This document shows positions 42,299 through 50,549 of a stretch of DNA of 64,000 bases, piece after piece. The stretch's first letter is position 1, and each line of letters begins with the position of its first letter. Origin of the DNA: Catenulispora sp. MAP5-51 (GTDB taxonomy: Bacteria; Actinomycetota; Actinomycetes; Streptomycetales; Catenulisporaceae); assembly GCF_041261205.1 (NCBI RefSeq), contig NZ_JBGCCH010000001.1:620001-684000 (forward strand), given 5' to 3'. The position numbers were made by a program, and so were the translations under genes. The notes under the pieces are model-generated. The model had not been told where the DNA came from. It did no database searches and saw only the letters and a list, made by a program, of their open reading frames with translations.

Positions 42299-42761
42299 CG
42301 CCGCAGACCGTCGCGACCACCTGGGCGTCGGTCAGGGCCTGCTGCGTGTCGGGCTGCTGGCCGGACTCCGCGGCGCTCAGGACGGCCTGCAGGTCGTCGG
42401 CGACCTTGTTCATCGCGTCCTTGCCGCCGGCCTTCTGCGTGGTGAGCGCGGCGGCTCGCAGCTGGCTAATCGAGGTGTTGACGCCCTTGAGCGCGGTCTG
42501 CGGATTGGCGGAGTTCTGGGCCTTCTCAGCGTTCTGAATCGCGAGCATCGCCTGGTTGCAGCCGGTGTCGCCGCCACCGCCGCCGGAGCTCCCGCCGGTG
42601 CCGCCCGAACCCCCCGTGCCACCCGTGCCACCGCCGGAGACGCCTCCGGTGGTGTTGGACGCCGAGTCCCCGCTGATGGTGCCAGAGCTCGAGCATCCGG
42701 CCAGCAGTACCGCGGCGCACGCGACCACGACCAGCGCGGGAATGCCGGGACGAGTGGACAT
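42294..42761 (-). CDS. Small putative lipoprotein
   Basis: 155 residues. Signal peptide with lipobox: IPALVVVACAAVLLAGC, the cysteine at residue 23. Residues 25-68 are a Gly/Ser/Thr low-complexity spacer; the C-terminal 85 residues are helical (NQAMLAIQNAEKAQNSA; LRAAALTTQKAGGKDAMNK) with two cysteines, one at the spacer end and one near the C-terminus (VVATVCGG), which could pair. AAGGGGGG precedes the ATG. Outer-surface lipoprotein of unknown role; convergent with the ABC exporter gene. Confidence 0.8.
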   Translation of the reverse strand: MSTRPGIPALVVVACAAVLLAGCSSSGTISGDSASNTTGGVSGGGTGGTGGSGGTGGSSGGGGGDTGCNQAMLAIQNAEKAQNSANPQTALKGVNTSISQLRAAALTTQKAGGKDAMNKVADDLQAVLSAAESGQQPDTQQALTDAQVVATVCGG

Positions 42762-42907
42762 GAATCAACCCCCCTTTGCTCGTACAGCTCAGTCACCAGG
42801 AACCGCCGGTTGTCAGAAGCCGTATGGATGAGCGGGCAGCTGACTTTGGTCAGGACCCTAGGGAAGCGGGCTCGGTATTGCAAACGTCGGGCAATAGCCC
42901 TCGCGCC

Positions 42908-43354
42908 TCAGACGCGGCGCGCCCGGGCCAACACCAGGTACATCTCACACCCGAGGCAGAACCCGAACGCCGCGTTGAGGAATGCCGCCGCCAACGCCAG
43001 CGCGGTGGCGGCCTCGCCCAGGACCGGAACGCCGGCGAGGTAGCCGATCGTCCCGACCACCGCGAACGCCAGGCCCACCCCCTGCGCGAACCGCGGCGGC
43101 GCCTCGTCCTCGAACGCCGAGGGCGGCCCGAGACGCGGCCGGACCAGCCGCGCGAACAGCAGACCGTAGGGCGCGCGGCGCAAGCCGGCGAACGCACCGA
43201 TCGCGAAGACGAGCGCCTGGGCCGCCAGCAGCCAGCCGCTGCCGGTGGCGAGCACCACCAGGAGCACGACGGTGGTCAGCGTCGCCCCGAAGCGCGGCGC
43301 GCGCACGTCGATGCCCCGGGCCGCCGAGGGCGAGGTGACCTGCGAGTTCGTCAT
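42908..43354 (-). CDS. DUF4395 membrane protein
   Basis: 148 residues from the ATG at 43354. DUF4395 pattern: DVRAPRFGATLTTVVLLVVLA, then GLLFARLVRPRLGPP, the helix AQGVGLAFAVVGTIGYLAG, and AAAFLNAAFGFCLGCEMYLVL with the conserved FCLGCE. Four membrane helices. In Actinobacteria it is nearly always paired with a thioredoxin-like protein, as here with the divergent gene at 43452; the CLGC pair may be its redox partner site. Confidence 0.85.
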   Translation of the reverse strand: MTNSQVTSPSAARGIDVRAPRFGATLTTVVLLVVLATGSGWLLAAQALVFAIGAFAGLRRAPYGLLFARLVRPRLGPPSAFEDEAPPRFAQGVGLAFAVVGTIGYLAGVPVLGEAATALALAAAFLNAAFGFCLGCEMYLVLARARRV

Positions 43355-43451
43355 CGGGCCACGGTAGGTCGGCGATCGCGGCCCGGGAACGTGCGTCTCA
43401 TGCACCGGACAAGGCGGGAATAACCCGCGAGACGGCGGCACTGTGTGCTGC

Positions 43452-43889
43452 ATGGATCCCACGGGAGTGCTCGCGGCAGCCGGCGCGCTGGCCGCCGCCT
43501 CGGCCTTCGGACTGTGGCGCAAGCGCACGGACGGCGCGGTGCGCACGGTCGCGGCCGAGCAGGCGGCCGCGGAGCACCTGACGGCCGACGATCTGGGCAT
43601 CGAGCTCGACCCGCGGGCCACCCTGGTCCAGTTCTCCTCGAAGGTCTGCCAGTACTGCGGACCGACGCGCCGCATCCTGAGCGAACTCGCCGAGCACCAC
43701 AGCGTCGCCTACCTCGACATCGACGCCGAGGCCCGCATGGACCTCGCGCGCCGCCTGACGGTACTGCGCACACCGACGGTCTTGCTGCTCGACGGAGCCG
43801 GACGCGTCACGCACCGGGTGTCCGGGCCGCCGCGCCGGGGCGAGCTCGCGGCGGCGGTGGGGGATCTGGTCGACGCGAGCACTGCCTGA
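43452..43889 (+). CDS. Membrane-anchored thioredoxin-like protein
   Basis: 145 residues from the ATG at 43452 (a GTG three codons upstream is in frame). An N-terminal anchor GVLAAAGALAAASAFGLW precedes the thioredoxin fold with the active site VCQYCGPTRRIL, the cis-proline in TVLRTPTVLLLDGAG. The site CQYC is unlike the CGPC of general thioredoxins and suggests a special partner, probably the divergent DUF4395 protein. The two starts are 97 bases apart and likely share a regulatory region. Confidence 0.88.
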   Translation: MDPTGVLAAAGALAAASAFGLWRKRTDGAVRTVAAEQAAAEHLTADDLGIELDPRATLVQFSSKVCQYCGPTRRILSELAEHHSVAYLDIDAEARMDLARRLTVLRTPTVLLLDGAGRVTHRVSGPPRRGELAAAVGDLVDASTA

Positions 43890-43921
43890 CCCGGCGAGCG
43901 CCGCCTGCCGTTCTCCGTGCC

Positions 43922-44998
43922 TCAGTGATCGTGCGGCCCGGTCCGGTGCACCGGACCGTGGCTGTCCTCGCAGTGTCCGGAATCGCGCTCCGGCACCGTC
44001 TTCGAGATCTGCAGCACCTCGGTCTCGGCGGCGTCCTCGCCGAGGTGGTCGACCTGCAGGGTCGCGTGGCTGATGCCGTGCTCGGCGAGGAGCTGGCGTT
44101 GCATCACGCGGCGGACCTTGTGGCAGTCGCCGCCGGGGACCACCAGGACGTGCGCGCTCAGGGCCGCCTGGCCCGAGGTGATCTCCCAGATGTGCAGGTC
44201 GTGGACCTCAATCACCTGGTCGACGGCCGCCAGCTGGTCGCCGACGGCGTCCGGGTCGATGCCGGCGGGCGCGGCTTCCAGGAAGATGCGGCCGGCGGCG
44301 GTCACCAGGCCCAGGCCCGCCTTGAGCATCAGGGCCACGACCACCAGGGTGGCGATCGCGTCGGCGCGGCCGTAGCCGGTGATCAGCACCACCAGGCCGG
44401 CGATGGCGGTGGCGATGAAGCCGTACAGGTCGGTCAGGATGTGCTGGAAGGCGCCCTCGACGTTCAGGGAGGTGCGGTTGGCCTTGGAGATCGACCAGGC
44501 CGCGGCGATGTTCACCACCACCCCGACCAGCGCCACGGCCAGCACCAGCCCGCCGGCCACCTCCGGCGGGTTGAGCAGCCGGCGCACCGCCTCGAAGGCC
44601 AGCACCGCCGAGAGCACCAGCAGGGTCACGCCGTTGGCCTGCGCCGACAGGATCTCGGCACGCTTCAGGCCGAACGTGTAGCCCCCGCGCGCCGGACGCG
44701 CCGCCAGGCGCATCGCGAACAGCGCCAGCAGGATGGAACCGGCGTCGGTGAGCATGTGGGCCGCGTCGGAGAGCAGGGCCAGGGAGTGCGCGAGCAGGCC
44801 TATGACCACCTCGACCGCCATGAAGCCGAGGATCAGCGCCAGGCCGGTCAGCAGCCAGCGGCGGTCGGCGTCCAGGGCCACGCCGTGGCTGTGGCCGGAG
44901 TGGCTGTGACCGGAGTGGCCGTGCTCGACCGCGCCGTGCTCGGCCGCGTCGTGCATGGCCGCGCCGTGCTCGTCGTGGTCGTGAAGATGCTCAGACAC
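43922..44998 (-). CDS. CDF-family cation exporter with His-rich N-terminus (Zn/Co/Cd)
   Basis: 358 residues from GTG 44998. The first 45 residues hold a metal-binding tail rich in HGHSGHSHSG. Six helices follow with the CDF metal site HSLALLSDAAHMLTDAGS (two Asp, His-x3-Asp type) and HILTDLYG. The C-terminal cytoplasmic domain is present (VHDLHIWEITSGQAALSAHVLV). Another His cluster (SGHCEDSHGPVHRTGPHDH) ends the protein. Exports Zn2+ or related ions in exchange for protons. A partial palindrome 75 bases upstream is a candidate metal-regulator site. Confidence 0.93.
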   Translation of the reverse strand: MSEHLHDHDEHGAAMHDAAEHGAVEHGHSGHSHSGHSHGVALDADRRWLLTGLALILGFMAVEVVIGLLAHSLALLSDAAHMLTDAGSILLALFAMRLAARPARGGYTFGLKRAEILSAQANGVTLLVLSAVLAFEAVRRLLNPPEVAGGLVLAVALVGVVVNIAAAWSISKANRTSLNVEGAFQHILTDLYGFIATAIAGLVVLITGYGRADAIATLVVVALMLKAGLGLVTAAGRIFLEAAPAGIDPDAVGDQLAAVDQVIEVHDLHIWEITSGQAALSAHVLVVPGGDCHKVRRVMQRQLLAEHGISHATLQVDHLGEDAAETEVLQISKTVPERDSGHCEDSHGPVHRTGPHDH

Positions 44999-45070
44999 TT
45001 GGCTCCGCCCGGGTCGGGATGTCGAAGGTGACACCCGAAGTGAATCGCACAGGTGCGTACCAGGGCAAAG

Positions 45071-45093
45071 ATGGCAACGACATCGGTTTCCAT
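45071..45093. promoter_or_regulatory. Imperfect palindrome upstream of the CDF exporter
   Basis: ATGGCAAC at 45071-45078 and GTTTCCAT at 45086-45093 give the pattern ATGGNAAC, seven bases, GTTNCCAT. It ends just before the convergently placed GNAT stop (45097) and about 75 bases upstream of the CDF start, suitable for metal-responsive control by a Fur/Zur- or ArsR-type regulator. No such regulator gene is in the window. Confidence 0.45.
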
Positions 45094-45096
45094 TGT

Positions 45097-45723
45097 CTAC
45101 CGCCGGTAGACGAATCCCGCCAGCGGCGCGTGCACCTTCCATCCCATCGCCTCGTACAACGCCCGGCCCTCGACGGTCGCGCCCAGCACGCTCGTCGAGG
45201 CACCGAGCTCGTCGGCGGCGTTGGCCAGCGCGTTCATCACCACCGAGCCCAGTCCGCGGCGCCGGTGCGCGGGCTCGGTCTCGATCTGGTCCACGGTCCC
45301 GTGGTCCCCGACGTAGCCGTACTGGCCGCGCGCCGCGAGCTCGCCGTCGAAGGTGTGGATCCGTATATAGGTCACGCCCTCCTTCGACTCCGAGCTCAGC
45401 GTGTACCCGTCCGGCAGCGCGACGGCCGCCGGCGCCACGTCGATCGCCATCAGCCAGCCCGGGACGTCCTCGGTCCAGCCGGCGGGCAGCCACGGCGCCA
45501 GCTCCGAGGGCTCCACATGGCTCTTGATCCACGTCAGCGGCTCGTCGATGCCGGCCACCAGCTCCCGCACCCCGGGCTCGCTCGGGTCCAGCAACACGTG
45601 GCGGCGCAGCTGGTTCGCCGCGCCCACCTCGATCCGCAGTCCCCACTGCGTGACGACCGGCGCGGCGGTGCCGCGCGACACGCTCCAGCCCTCGGCCCAA
45701 CGGTGCGTCAGCTCGCTGGTCAT
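45097..45723 (-). CDS. GNAT-family N-acetyltransferase
   Basis: 208 residues. The second half is a GNAT domain: GYVGDHGTVDQIETEPAHRRRGLGSVVMNALANAADELGA, with the acyl-CoA loop HRRRGLGS, then TVEGRALYEAMGWKVH. The N-terminal 90 residues are an actinobacterial extension of unknown role. GGGAGGGCTGC precedes the ATG. No substrate can be deduced. Monocistronic. Confidence 0.85.
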   Translation of the reverse strand: MTSELTHRWAEGWSVSRGTAAPVVTQWGLRIEVGAANQLRRHVLLDPSEPGVRELVAGIDEPLTWIKSHVEPSELAPWLPAGWTEDVPGWLMAIDVAPAAVALPDGYTLSSESKEGVTYIRIHTFDGELAARGQYGYVGDHGTVDQIETEPAHRRRGLGSVVMNALANAADELGASTSVLGATVEGRALYEAMGWKVHAPLAGFVYRR

Positions 45724-45779
45724 GCAGCCCTCCCGGTAATAAGCGATTCCCTTGACCGCACCTTACCGAGAAGCACCGA

Positions 45780-46532
45780 CTATTGCAGGTCGCACTTCCC
45801 GTACTCGGCCTGCCCGGAGACGTCGTGGCAGGTGAAGTTGGCGACCGGGCCGGGCGTCTCCGGCGTGGTGAGTGCCACGCCCCACGCCGCCGTCGTACCT
45901 CCGCAGCCGACATGGAGGGAGAACGATTCGGTAGTCGGCAGCGTGTACCAGTAGCGCGACGTGGAGCCGTTGCCGATGCCCTGCCACGGCGAGTAGCCCG
46001 CGCCCTGGGCCGCCTGTACCCAGACGCCCTCGACCGAGTGTCCGGACACACACGAGATGGTGCCGCTGATCTGCAGCGAGCTCGCAGCCTTGGTACTCGA
46101 GGCCGGCGGCGGGGGCACCGCGGTCGTCGTGGCCGGCGGTTTGGCCGTGGTCTTCGCCGGCGGAGGCGCCGATGCCGGCTGCGAGAAGCTGCTCGCCGGC
46201 CCCGAAGGCGGCGGGACCGCCGGCGCGGACGACGACGTCGAGGCCGTCGTAGGTGTGGTTGGCGAAGGGGCTCCGGGACGCGCCGAGAACGTCAACTGCG
46301 GCGGCTGCTGCGAGTACCCGCCGTCGGAGCCGGTGACGTAGCCTCCCGGGCTGCTCGCCGCCGCCGCGCCGACCGCCGCCTTGCGCGGCTTGGACGAACC
46401 TCCGGCCACGGCCACCACCGACACCACGCCCACCGCCACGGCGACGACGGCACCCGCGGCGATGGCCATCGTGCGCCTACGCCCCGCCACCGACGGATCC
46501 GCCGGCAGCGGGATCGTGTTCTTCTCCTGCAT
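45780..46532 (-). CDS. Membrane-anchored surface protein with Pro/Thr-rich stalk
   Basis: 250 residues. A single N-terminal membrane helix (MAIAAGAVVAVAVGVVSVVAVA, about 22-43), a Pro/Thr/Ser-rich stalk to about residue 150, and a compact C-terminal domain with four cysteines (TISCVSGHSVEGVWVQAAQ; LHVGCGGTTAAWG; FTCHDVSGQAEYGKCDLQ). The same N-in, helix, stalk, exported-domain plan occurs in the lectin protein near 32.3-33.8 kb, though the end domain differs. Likely cell-surface exposed; function unknown. AAGGGG lies upstream of the ATG. Confidence 0.75.
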   Translation of the reverse strand: MQEKNTIPLPADPSVAGRRRTMAIAAGAVVAVAVGVVSVVAVAGGSSKPRKAAVGAAAASSPGGYVTGSDGGYSQQPPQLTFSARPGAPSPTTPTTASTSSSAPAVPPPSGPASSFSQPASAPPPAKTTAKPPATTTAVPPPPASSTKAASSLQISGTISCVSGHSVEGVWVQAAQGAGYSPWQGIGNGSTSRYWYTLPTTESFSLHVGCGGTTAAWGVALTTPETPGPVANFTCHDVSGQAEYGKCDLQ

Positions 46533-46669
46533 CGCACCCCTTCACCCGACCCGCCGAGGCGGGACACAAAACAGGATCGTTATACGCGACCCCGACTTCG
46601 GGTGCACTCCGAATCCTCAACGGGATTCTAGGTAGTGCCCGGGCGGCTCGCATGACGAGCCCTGGTGCG

Positions 46670-46927
46670 TCAGTCGGCCGAGCTCTGCCGCTGGTAGCGC
46701 CGATTGAAGCGCTCGACGCGGCCGGCGGTGTCCACGACGCGGCTGTTGCCGGTGTAGAAGGGGTGGCTGGCCGAGGAGACCTCGACGTCGATGACCGGGT
46801 AGGTGCGGCCGTCCTCCCAGACGACGGTCTGCGCGCTCTCGGCGGTGGACCGGGACAGGAAGGTGTAACCGGCGGCCTGGTCGCGGAAGACGACGGGGCG
46901 GTATGCGGGGTGGATTCCGGACTTCAT
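46670..46927 (-). CDS. rpmE2: Ribosomal protein L31 type B (zinc-independent)
   Basis: 85 residues from the ATG at 46927, preceded by [31 protein letters not shown], then [22 protein letters not shown] and [14 protein letters not shown], then [14 protein letters not shown] identify the type B paralogue. It has no cysteines, in contrast with the zinc-binding form. In Streptomyces and other bacteria this gene is induced by zinc limitation under Zur; I see no clear Zur box in the 60 bases upstream. Confidence 0.95.
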   Translation of the reverse strand: MKSGIHPAYRPVVFRDQAAGYTFLSRSTAESAQTVVWEDGRTYPVIDVEVSSASHPFYTGNSRVVDTAGRVERFNRRYQRQSSAD

Positions 46928-47019
46928 GGTGTTCCTCCTGCGCTCTTCGCGTGGGTTGACAGTGCGATGAACGATCGGGCCCACCCCGTCTAACGCGATA
47001 GGGACTCAGTTATTCCACG

Positions 47020-48120
47020 TTATTCCGCGCGGTTCGCGCTGTGACGTGGGAGACAGCCCAGCTCGAACACGGTCGTCGACGTGGACACCTGCCCCGGCAG
47101 CAACACGGTTGAGGGGTAGTCGGGACGGTTCGGCGAGTCGGGGAAGTGCTGCGTCTCCAACACGATGCCGCCGTACTGCTCATACGGGCGTCCACCCAGG
47201 CCCGTCATGCTGCCGTCGAGTTCGCCGGAGAGGTAGAGCTGGAGGCCCGGCTCGGTCGTGGCGATGCGCATGACGCGACCGCTGGCGGGGTCGTGCAGGG
47301 TGACGACCGGACGCGGCTGTTCCGTGCGTCCGCCGCGCAGCACGAAGCAGTGGTCGTATCCGCCGGCCGCCCGGAGTTGCGGATGCGGGTCGGTCAGGCG
47401 CGCGCCGACCGGCGCCGACTCGCGGAAGTCGAAGGGGGTGCCGGCGACCGGGGCGGCTCCGTCGAGGGGGATCAGGGCTTCGTCGACCGGCAGGAAGCCG
47501 TCGGCGGCGACGGCGAGTTCGTGGTCCAGGACGTTCCCGACGCCTTCGCCGGCGAGGTTGAAGCGGGCGTGGTTCGACAGGTTCAGGACCGTCGGGGCGG
47601 TCGTCTCGGCGCGGTAGTCCAGGGTAAGGCGGCCGGCGGCGAGGGTGTAGCGGACGCTGACGGTCACCTCGCCGGGAAAGCCCTCCTCGCCGTCGGGGCT
47701 CACGCGGATGAGGGTGAGGGCGGTGCCGCCGTCGACGTCGGTGACGCCGTCGGGCGCGGTCCACAGGCGCGCGCCGAAGCCGGGGCTGCCGCCGTGCAGG
47801 GTGTTGGGGCGCGGGCCGTCGTTGAGCGGGAGGCGGACGGCGCGGCCGTCGAGGGGGAACGTGCCGCCGGCGATGCGGTTGGCGTACCGTCCGACGACAC
47901 AGCCGAAATAGGCGGCGCGCTCCAGATAGTCCGAGAGGTTGTCGAAGCCGAGGACGATGTTCGCCGGGTCGCCGTCACGATCCGGCGTCGTGAGTTCCTG
48001 CAGGGTCGCGCCGTAGGACAGGATCGTGGCGCGGAGTCCGGAGGAGTCGGTCAGCTGCCAGCTGTCGACCGCGGTGCCGTCGGGCAGGGTGCCGAAAGGT
48101 CGGAGGGCTGAAGATCGCAA
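47020..48120 (-). CDS. galM: Aldose 1-epimerase (galactose mutarotase)
   Basis: 366 residues, TTG start with GAGGAG eight bases upstream. Family motifs: GATLQELTTPDRDG, FGCVVGRYANRIAGG, the histidines in NTLHGG and LNLSNHARFNLAG, GGYDHCFVL, and the catalytic glutamate in GGIVLETQHFPDSPN. It interconverts alpha and beta anomers of aldoses. The gene is divergent from a LacI regulator controlling a furanose ABC importer and a glycoside hydrolase, suggesting it prepares imported arabinose or galactose. Confidence 0.92.
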   Translation of the reverse strand: MRSSALRPFGTLPDGTAVDSWQLTDSSGLRATILSYGATLQELTTPDRDGDPANIVLGFDNLSDYLERAAYFGCVVGRYANRIAGGTFPLDGRAVRLPLNDGPRPNTLHGGSPGFGARLWTAPDGVTDVDGGTALTLIRVSPDGEEGFPGEVTVSVRYTLAAGRLTLDYRAETTAPTVLNLSNHARFNLAGEGVGNVLDHELAVAADGFLPVDEALIPLDGAAPVAGTPFDFRESAPVGARLTDPHPQLRAAGGYDHCFVLRGGRTEQPRPVVTLHDPASGRVMRIATTEPGLQLYLSGELDGSMTGLGGRPYEQYGGIVLETQHFPDSPNRPDYPSTVLLPGQVSTSTTVFELGCLPRHSANRAE

Positions 48121-48199
48121 CGGGCTGCTCCTCGGTGCTGTCGATCGGTGCTGGTCGAGCTGAATCAGAAGTTTGTGAAGATTGTCAGGAAATGAGCTA

Positions 48200-48213
48200 T
48201 TCTAACGTTGGAA
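48200..48213. promoter_or_regulatory. Candidate LacI-family operator
   Basis: TTCTAACGTTGGAA, a near-perfect palindrome centred on AACGTT, which is the core of many LacI-family sites. It lies in the 138-base gap between divergent galM (start 48120) and the lacI-type gene (start 48259), and overlaps the likely -10 region TATTCT (48198-48203). Confidence 0.55.
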
Positions 48214-48258
48214 CACTGACATCAGATCACATCAGGCGGACGGAGCACTGAGGCGACG

Positions 48259-49320
48259 ATGGATGGGGCGAGGAGTGTCCCGAACGGCGCCGGGCCCGCG
48301 CCGAGGCTGAAGGACGTCGCCGAGGCCGCCGGCGTCTCGGTGAAGACGGTGTCCAACGTGGTCAACGGCACGGTGCACGTGGCCGCCGCGACCCGGGAGA
48401 AGGTGCAGGCCGCGATCGACGCGCTGGGCTACCACCCCAACGTGGCGGCCCGCAAACTGCGCACGGGGCGCAGCGGCGTGATCGCGCTGGCCTTCCCCGA
48501 ACTGCCCTCCCCGTACTTCGCGGAGCTGGCGGTCGAGGTGATCGCCGCGGCTCGCCGGCACGGCGTCACGGTCCTGATGGACGACACCGCCGGCGACCCC
48601 CGCGCCGAGCTGCGCATCGCCAGCGGTCTGGGCGACCCGATGATCGACGGCGTGATCCTGAGCCCCCTGGGCCTGGACCAGCACGAGCTGGCCGCGCGCG
48701 AGCGCCAGATCCCGCTGGTCCTGCTCGGCGAGGCCGACCTGGGCCTGGTCTGCGACCACGTGCACATCGACAACGTGGCCGCCGCCCGGGAGGCGGTCCG
48801 CCACCTGATAGCCGCCGGCCGCCGCCGCGTCGCCGCGATCGGCTGGCAGGACCCCAGCCCCCGCGCCACCGCCCAGCAGCGCATGACCGGCTACCGCCAG
48901 GCCCTGGCCGAGGCGGGCCTGCCGGCCGAACCCGCCCTGTGCCCGCCGGTACGCGCCTACTTCCGCCCCGACGGCGCGGCCGCGATGCGCCGGCTGCTGA
49001 AGCTGCCGCAACGGCCCGACGCGGTGTTCTGTTTCAACGATCTGATGGCCCTGGGGGCACTGCGCGCGATCCACGAGGCGGGCCTGCGGGTCCCGCACGA
49101 CATCGCGCTGGTCGGATTCGACGACGTGGAGGAGGCGGAGTACGCGATCCCGTCGCTGACCACGGTGGCACCGGACAAGACCGGCATCGCCGAGGCCGCG
49201 GTGGACGCGCTGCTGCACCGGATCGCGGACGGATACGGGGAGCCCGGGCGGCTGATCCAGCCGGGGCACCGGTTGGTGATCCGGGAGAGCAGCGGGAGCA
49301 GCGGGAGCAGCGGAGAGTAG
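48259..49320 (+). CDS. LacI-family transcriptional regulator of the furanose regulon
   Basis: 353 residues. The N-terminal HTH with hinge is complete: RLKDVAEAAGVSVKTVSNVVNG, VAAATREKVQAAIDALGY, PNVAARKLRTGRSGVIAL. The sugar-binding core follows (LMDDTAGDPRAELRIAS; GDPMIDGVILSPLGL; DAVFCFNDLMALGALRAIHE; DIALVGFDDVEEAEYAIPSLTTV). The C-terminus has a SSG repeat encoded by tandem 9-base units. Probable repressor of galM, the ABC importer and perhaps the glycoside hydrolase. Confidence 0.93.
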   Translation: MDGARSVPNGAGPAPRLKDVAEAAGVSVKTVSNVVNGTVHVAAATREKVQAAIDALGYHPNVAARKLRTGRSGVIALAFPELPSPYFAELAVEVIAAARRHGVTVLMDDTAGDPRAELRIASGLGDPMIDGVILSPLGLDQHELAARERQIPLVLLGEADLGLVCDHVHIDNVAAAREAVRHLIAAGRRRVAAIGWQDPSPRATAQQRMTGYRQALAEAGLPAEPALCPPVRAYFRPDGAAAMRRLLKLPQRPDAVFCFNDLMALGALRAIHEAGLRVPHDIALVGFDDVEEAEYAIPSLTTVAPDKTGIAEAAVDALLHRIADGYGEPGRLIQPGHRLVIRESSGSSGSSGE

Positions 49321-49334
49321 GCGCGGCCGGGGCA

Positions 49335-49360
49335 GCGGGCGTTGTGGCGGCTTCGCCCGC
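49335..49360. terminator. Possible stem-loop after the lacI-type gene
   Basis: GCGGGCG (49335-49341) and CGCCCGC (49354-49360) could pair over a 12-base loop, 15 bases after the stop of the LacI gene and before the convergent permease stop at 49533. The rest of this 212-base gap is extremely GC-rich and holds no gene. Confidence 0.4.
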
Positions 49361-49532
49361 GCCGCGCCGCCAGTCCGCGCGGCCGGAAGCGAGCGCGACC
49401 CGGCAGCGGGGGCAGCGGCAGCAGCGGGGGCTGAAATCCGGGGCGGCGCCGCGCACGCCATGCACGCCGCGCACGCCGGGGCCGCCGGGCACGCCCCGCC
49501 CGGCGGCCCGGCGCCGCGGCCGTTCGCTGCGG

Positions 49533-50549
49533 TCATCGCCGCCGCGAACGCTCGAGCAGTGCCTGCGCCAGGACCACGACGGCCAGGAACGCGCCGTTCA
49601 CCGCGTCCGTCATCGCCGATCCGTACTGGGACAGGTACCGGTCGATCAGGTGGTGGATCACCGCCAGCAGCAGGACGCCGCAGACGGTTCCGCCGATGGT
49701 GCCGTAGCCGCCGGTCAGGAGCGTGCCGCCGATCACCACGGCGGCGATCGCGGTCAGTTCATAGCCGACGCCGATCGTGGTCACGCCGGAGCCCAGCCGC
49801 GCGCCGCCCAGCGCTCCGGCCGCGCCGGCGAGGGTGCCGGACAGCAGGTAGACCAGCACCTTCGCGCGGGCCACCGGCAGGCCGAGCAGGACCGCGGAGT
49901 CCTGGTTGCCGCCGATCGCGGTCAGGGTCGCGCCGTAGCCGGTGCGCTCCATCAGGATCCAGCCCGCCGCGAACAGCGCCGCCACGATCCCCACCGGGAC
50001 CCACGTGCCGGCGCCCAGGTGGCGGAACCAGGAACCGGTCGGCACCAGGTACGTCGTCGATCCCTGATCCGTCAGCGCCTGGAGCAGTCCGCGCGCGCCG
50101 AGCAATCCGGCCAGCGTGACGATGAACGGCGCCATCCCCCCGTAGGCGACCAGCAGCCCCTGCACCGCGCCCCACGCCGCGCACACCACCAGCGGCAGCG
50201 CGATCGCCAGCCACGGGCTGTGCGTCGCGCCGCGCGCCGCCAGCACGCCGCCGAGCGCGTACAGCGAGCCCACCGACAGGTCGATGCCGCCGGTGGTGAT
50301 GACGAACGTCATCCCCAGGGCCAGCAGCCAGACGAAGGCGTTGTTGCCCAAGATGGTGCTCACGTCCGACCAGGACGCGTCCGACGGCGAGGCGATCGTC
50401 GCCGCCGCGCACACCGCCACCAGCACCACCAGCGGCCCGCGCCGTTCCGCGCGCCGGATCCAGCGCTCGCCCGGCGTCTCCAGCCTGCTCTCGGCGCCCT
50501 CGCGCGGCGCCGGGGCCGGAGCCACCGTCTGCGATGTCCGCACGCTCAT
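49533..50549 (-). CDS. Sugar ABC transporter permease (YjfF-like)
   Basis: 338 residues from the ATG at 50549, overlapping the upstream permease by ATGA. BPD_transp_2 family: LALGMTFVITTGGIDLSVGSLYALGG is the EAA-like signature of ribose-type permeases. LLGARGLLQAL, GGNQDSAVLLGLPVARAKVLVYLLSG and AIAAVVIGGTLLTGGYGTIGG are further family points. About nine to ten membrane helices. It pairs with the second permease to form a heterodimeric channel as in the galactofuranose importer YtfT-YjfF of E. coli. Last gene of the leftward operon. Confidence 0.93.
   Translation of the reverse strand: MSVRTSQTVAPAPAPREGAESRLETPGERWIRRAERRGPLVVLVAVCAAATIASPSDASWSDVSTILGNNAFVWLLALGMTFVITTGGIDLSVGSLYALGGVLAARGATHSPWLAIALPLVVCAAWGAVQGLLVAYGGMAPFIVTLAGLLGARGLLQALTDQGSTTYLVPTGSWFRHLGAGTWVPVGIVAALFAAGWILMERTGYGATLTAIGGNQDSAVLLGLPVARAKVLVYLLSGTLAGAAGALGGARLGSGVTTIGVGYELTAIAAVVIGGTLLTGGYGTIGGTVCGVLLLAVIHHLIDRYLSQYGSAMTDAVNGAFLAVVVLAQALLERSRRR

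Noticed and set aside
46928-46990. Zur box upstream of zinc-independent L31
   Set aside because: Expected from other actinobacteria, but no TGAAAATGATTTTCA-like palindrome is present.
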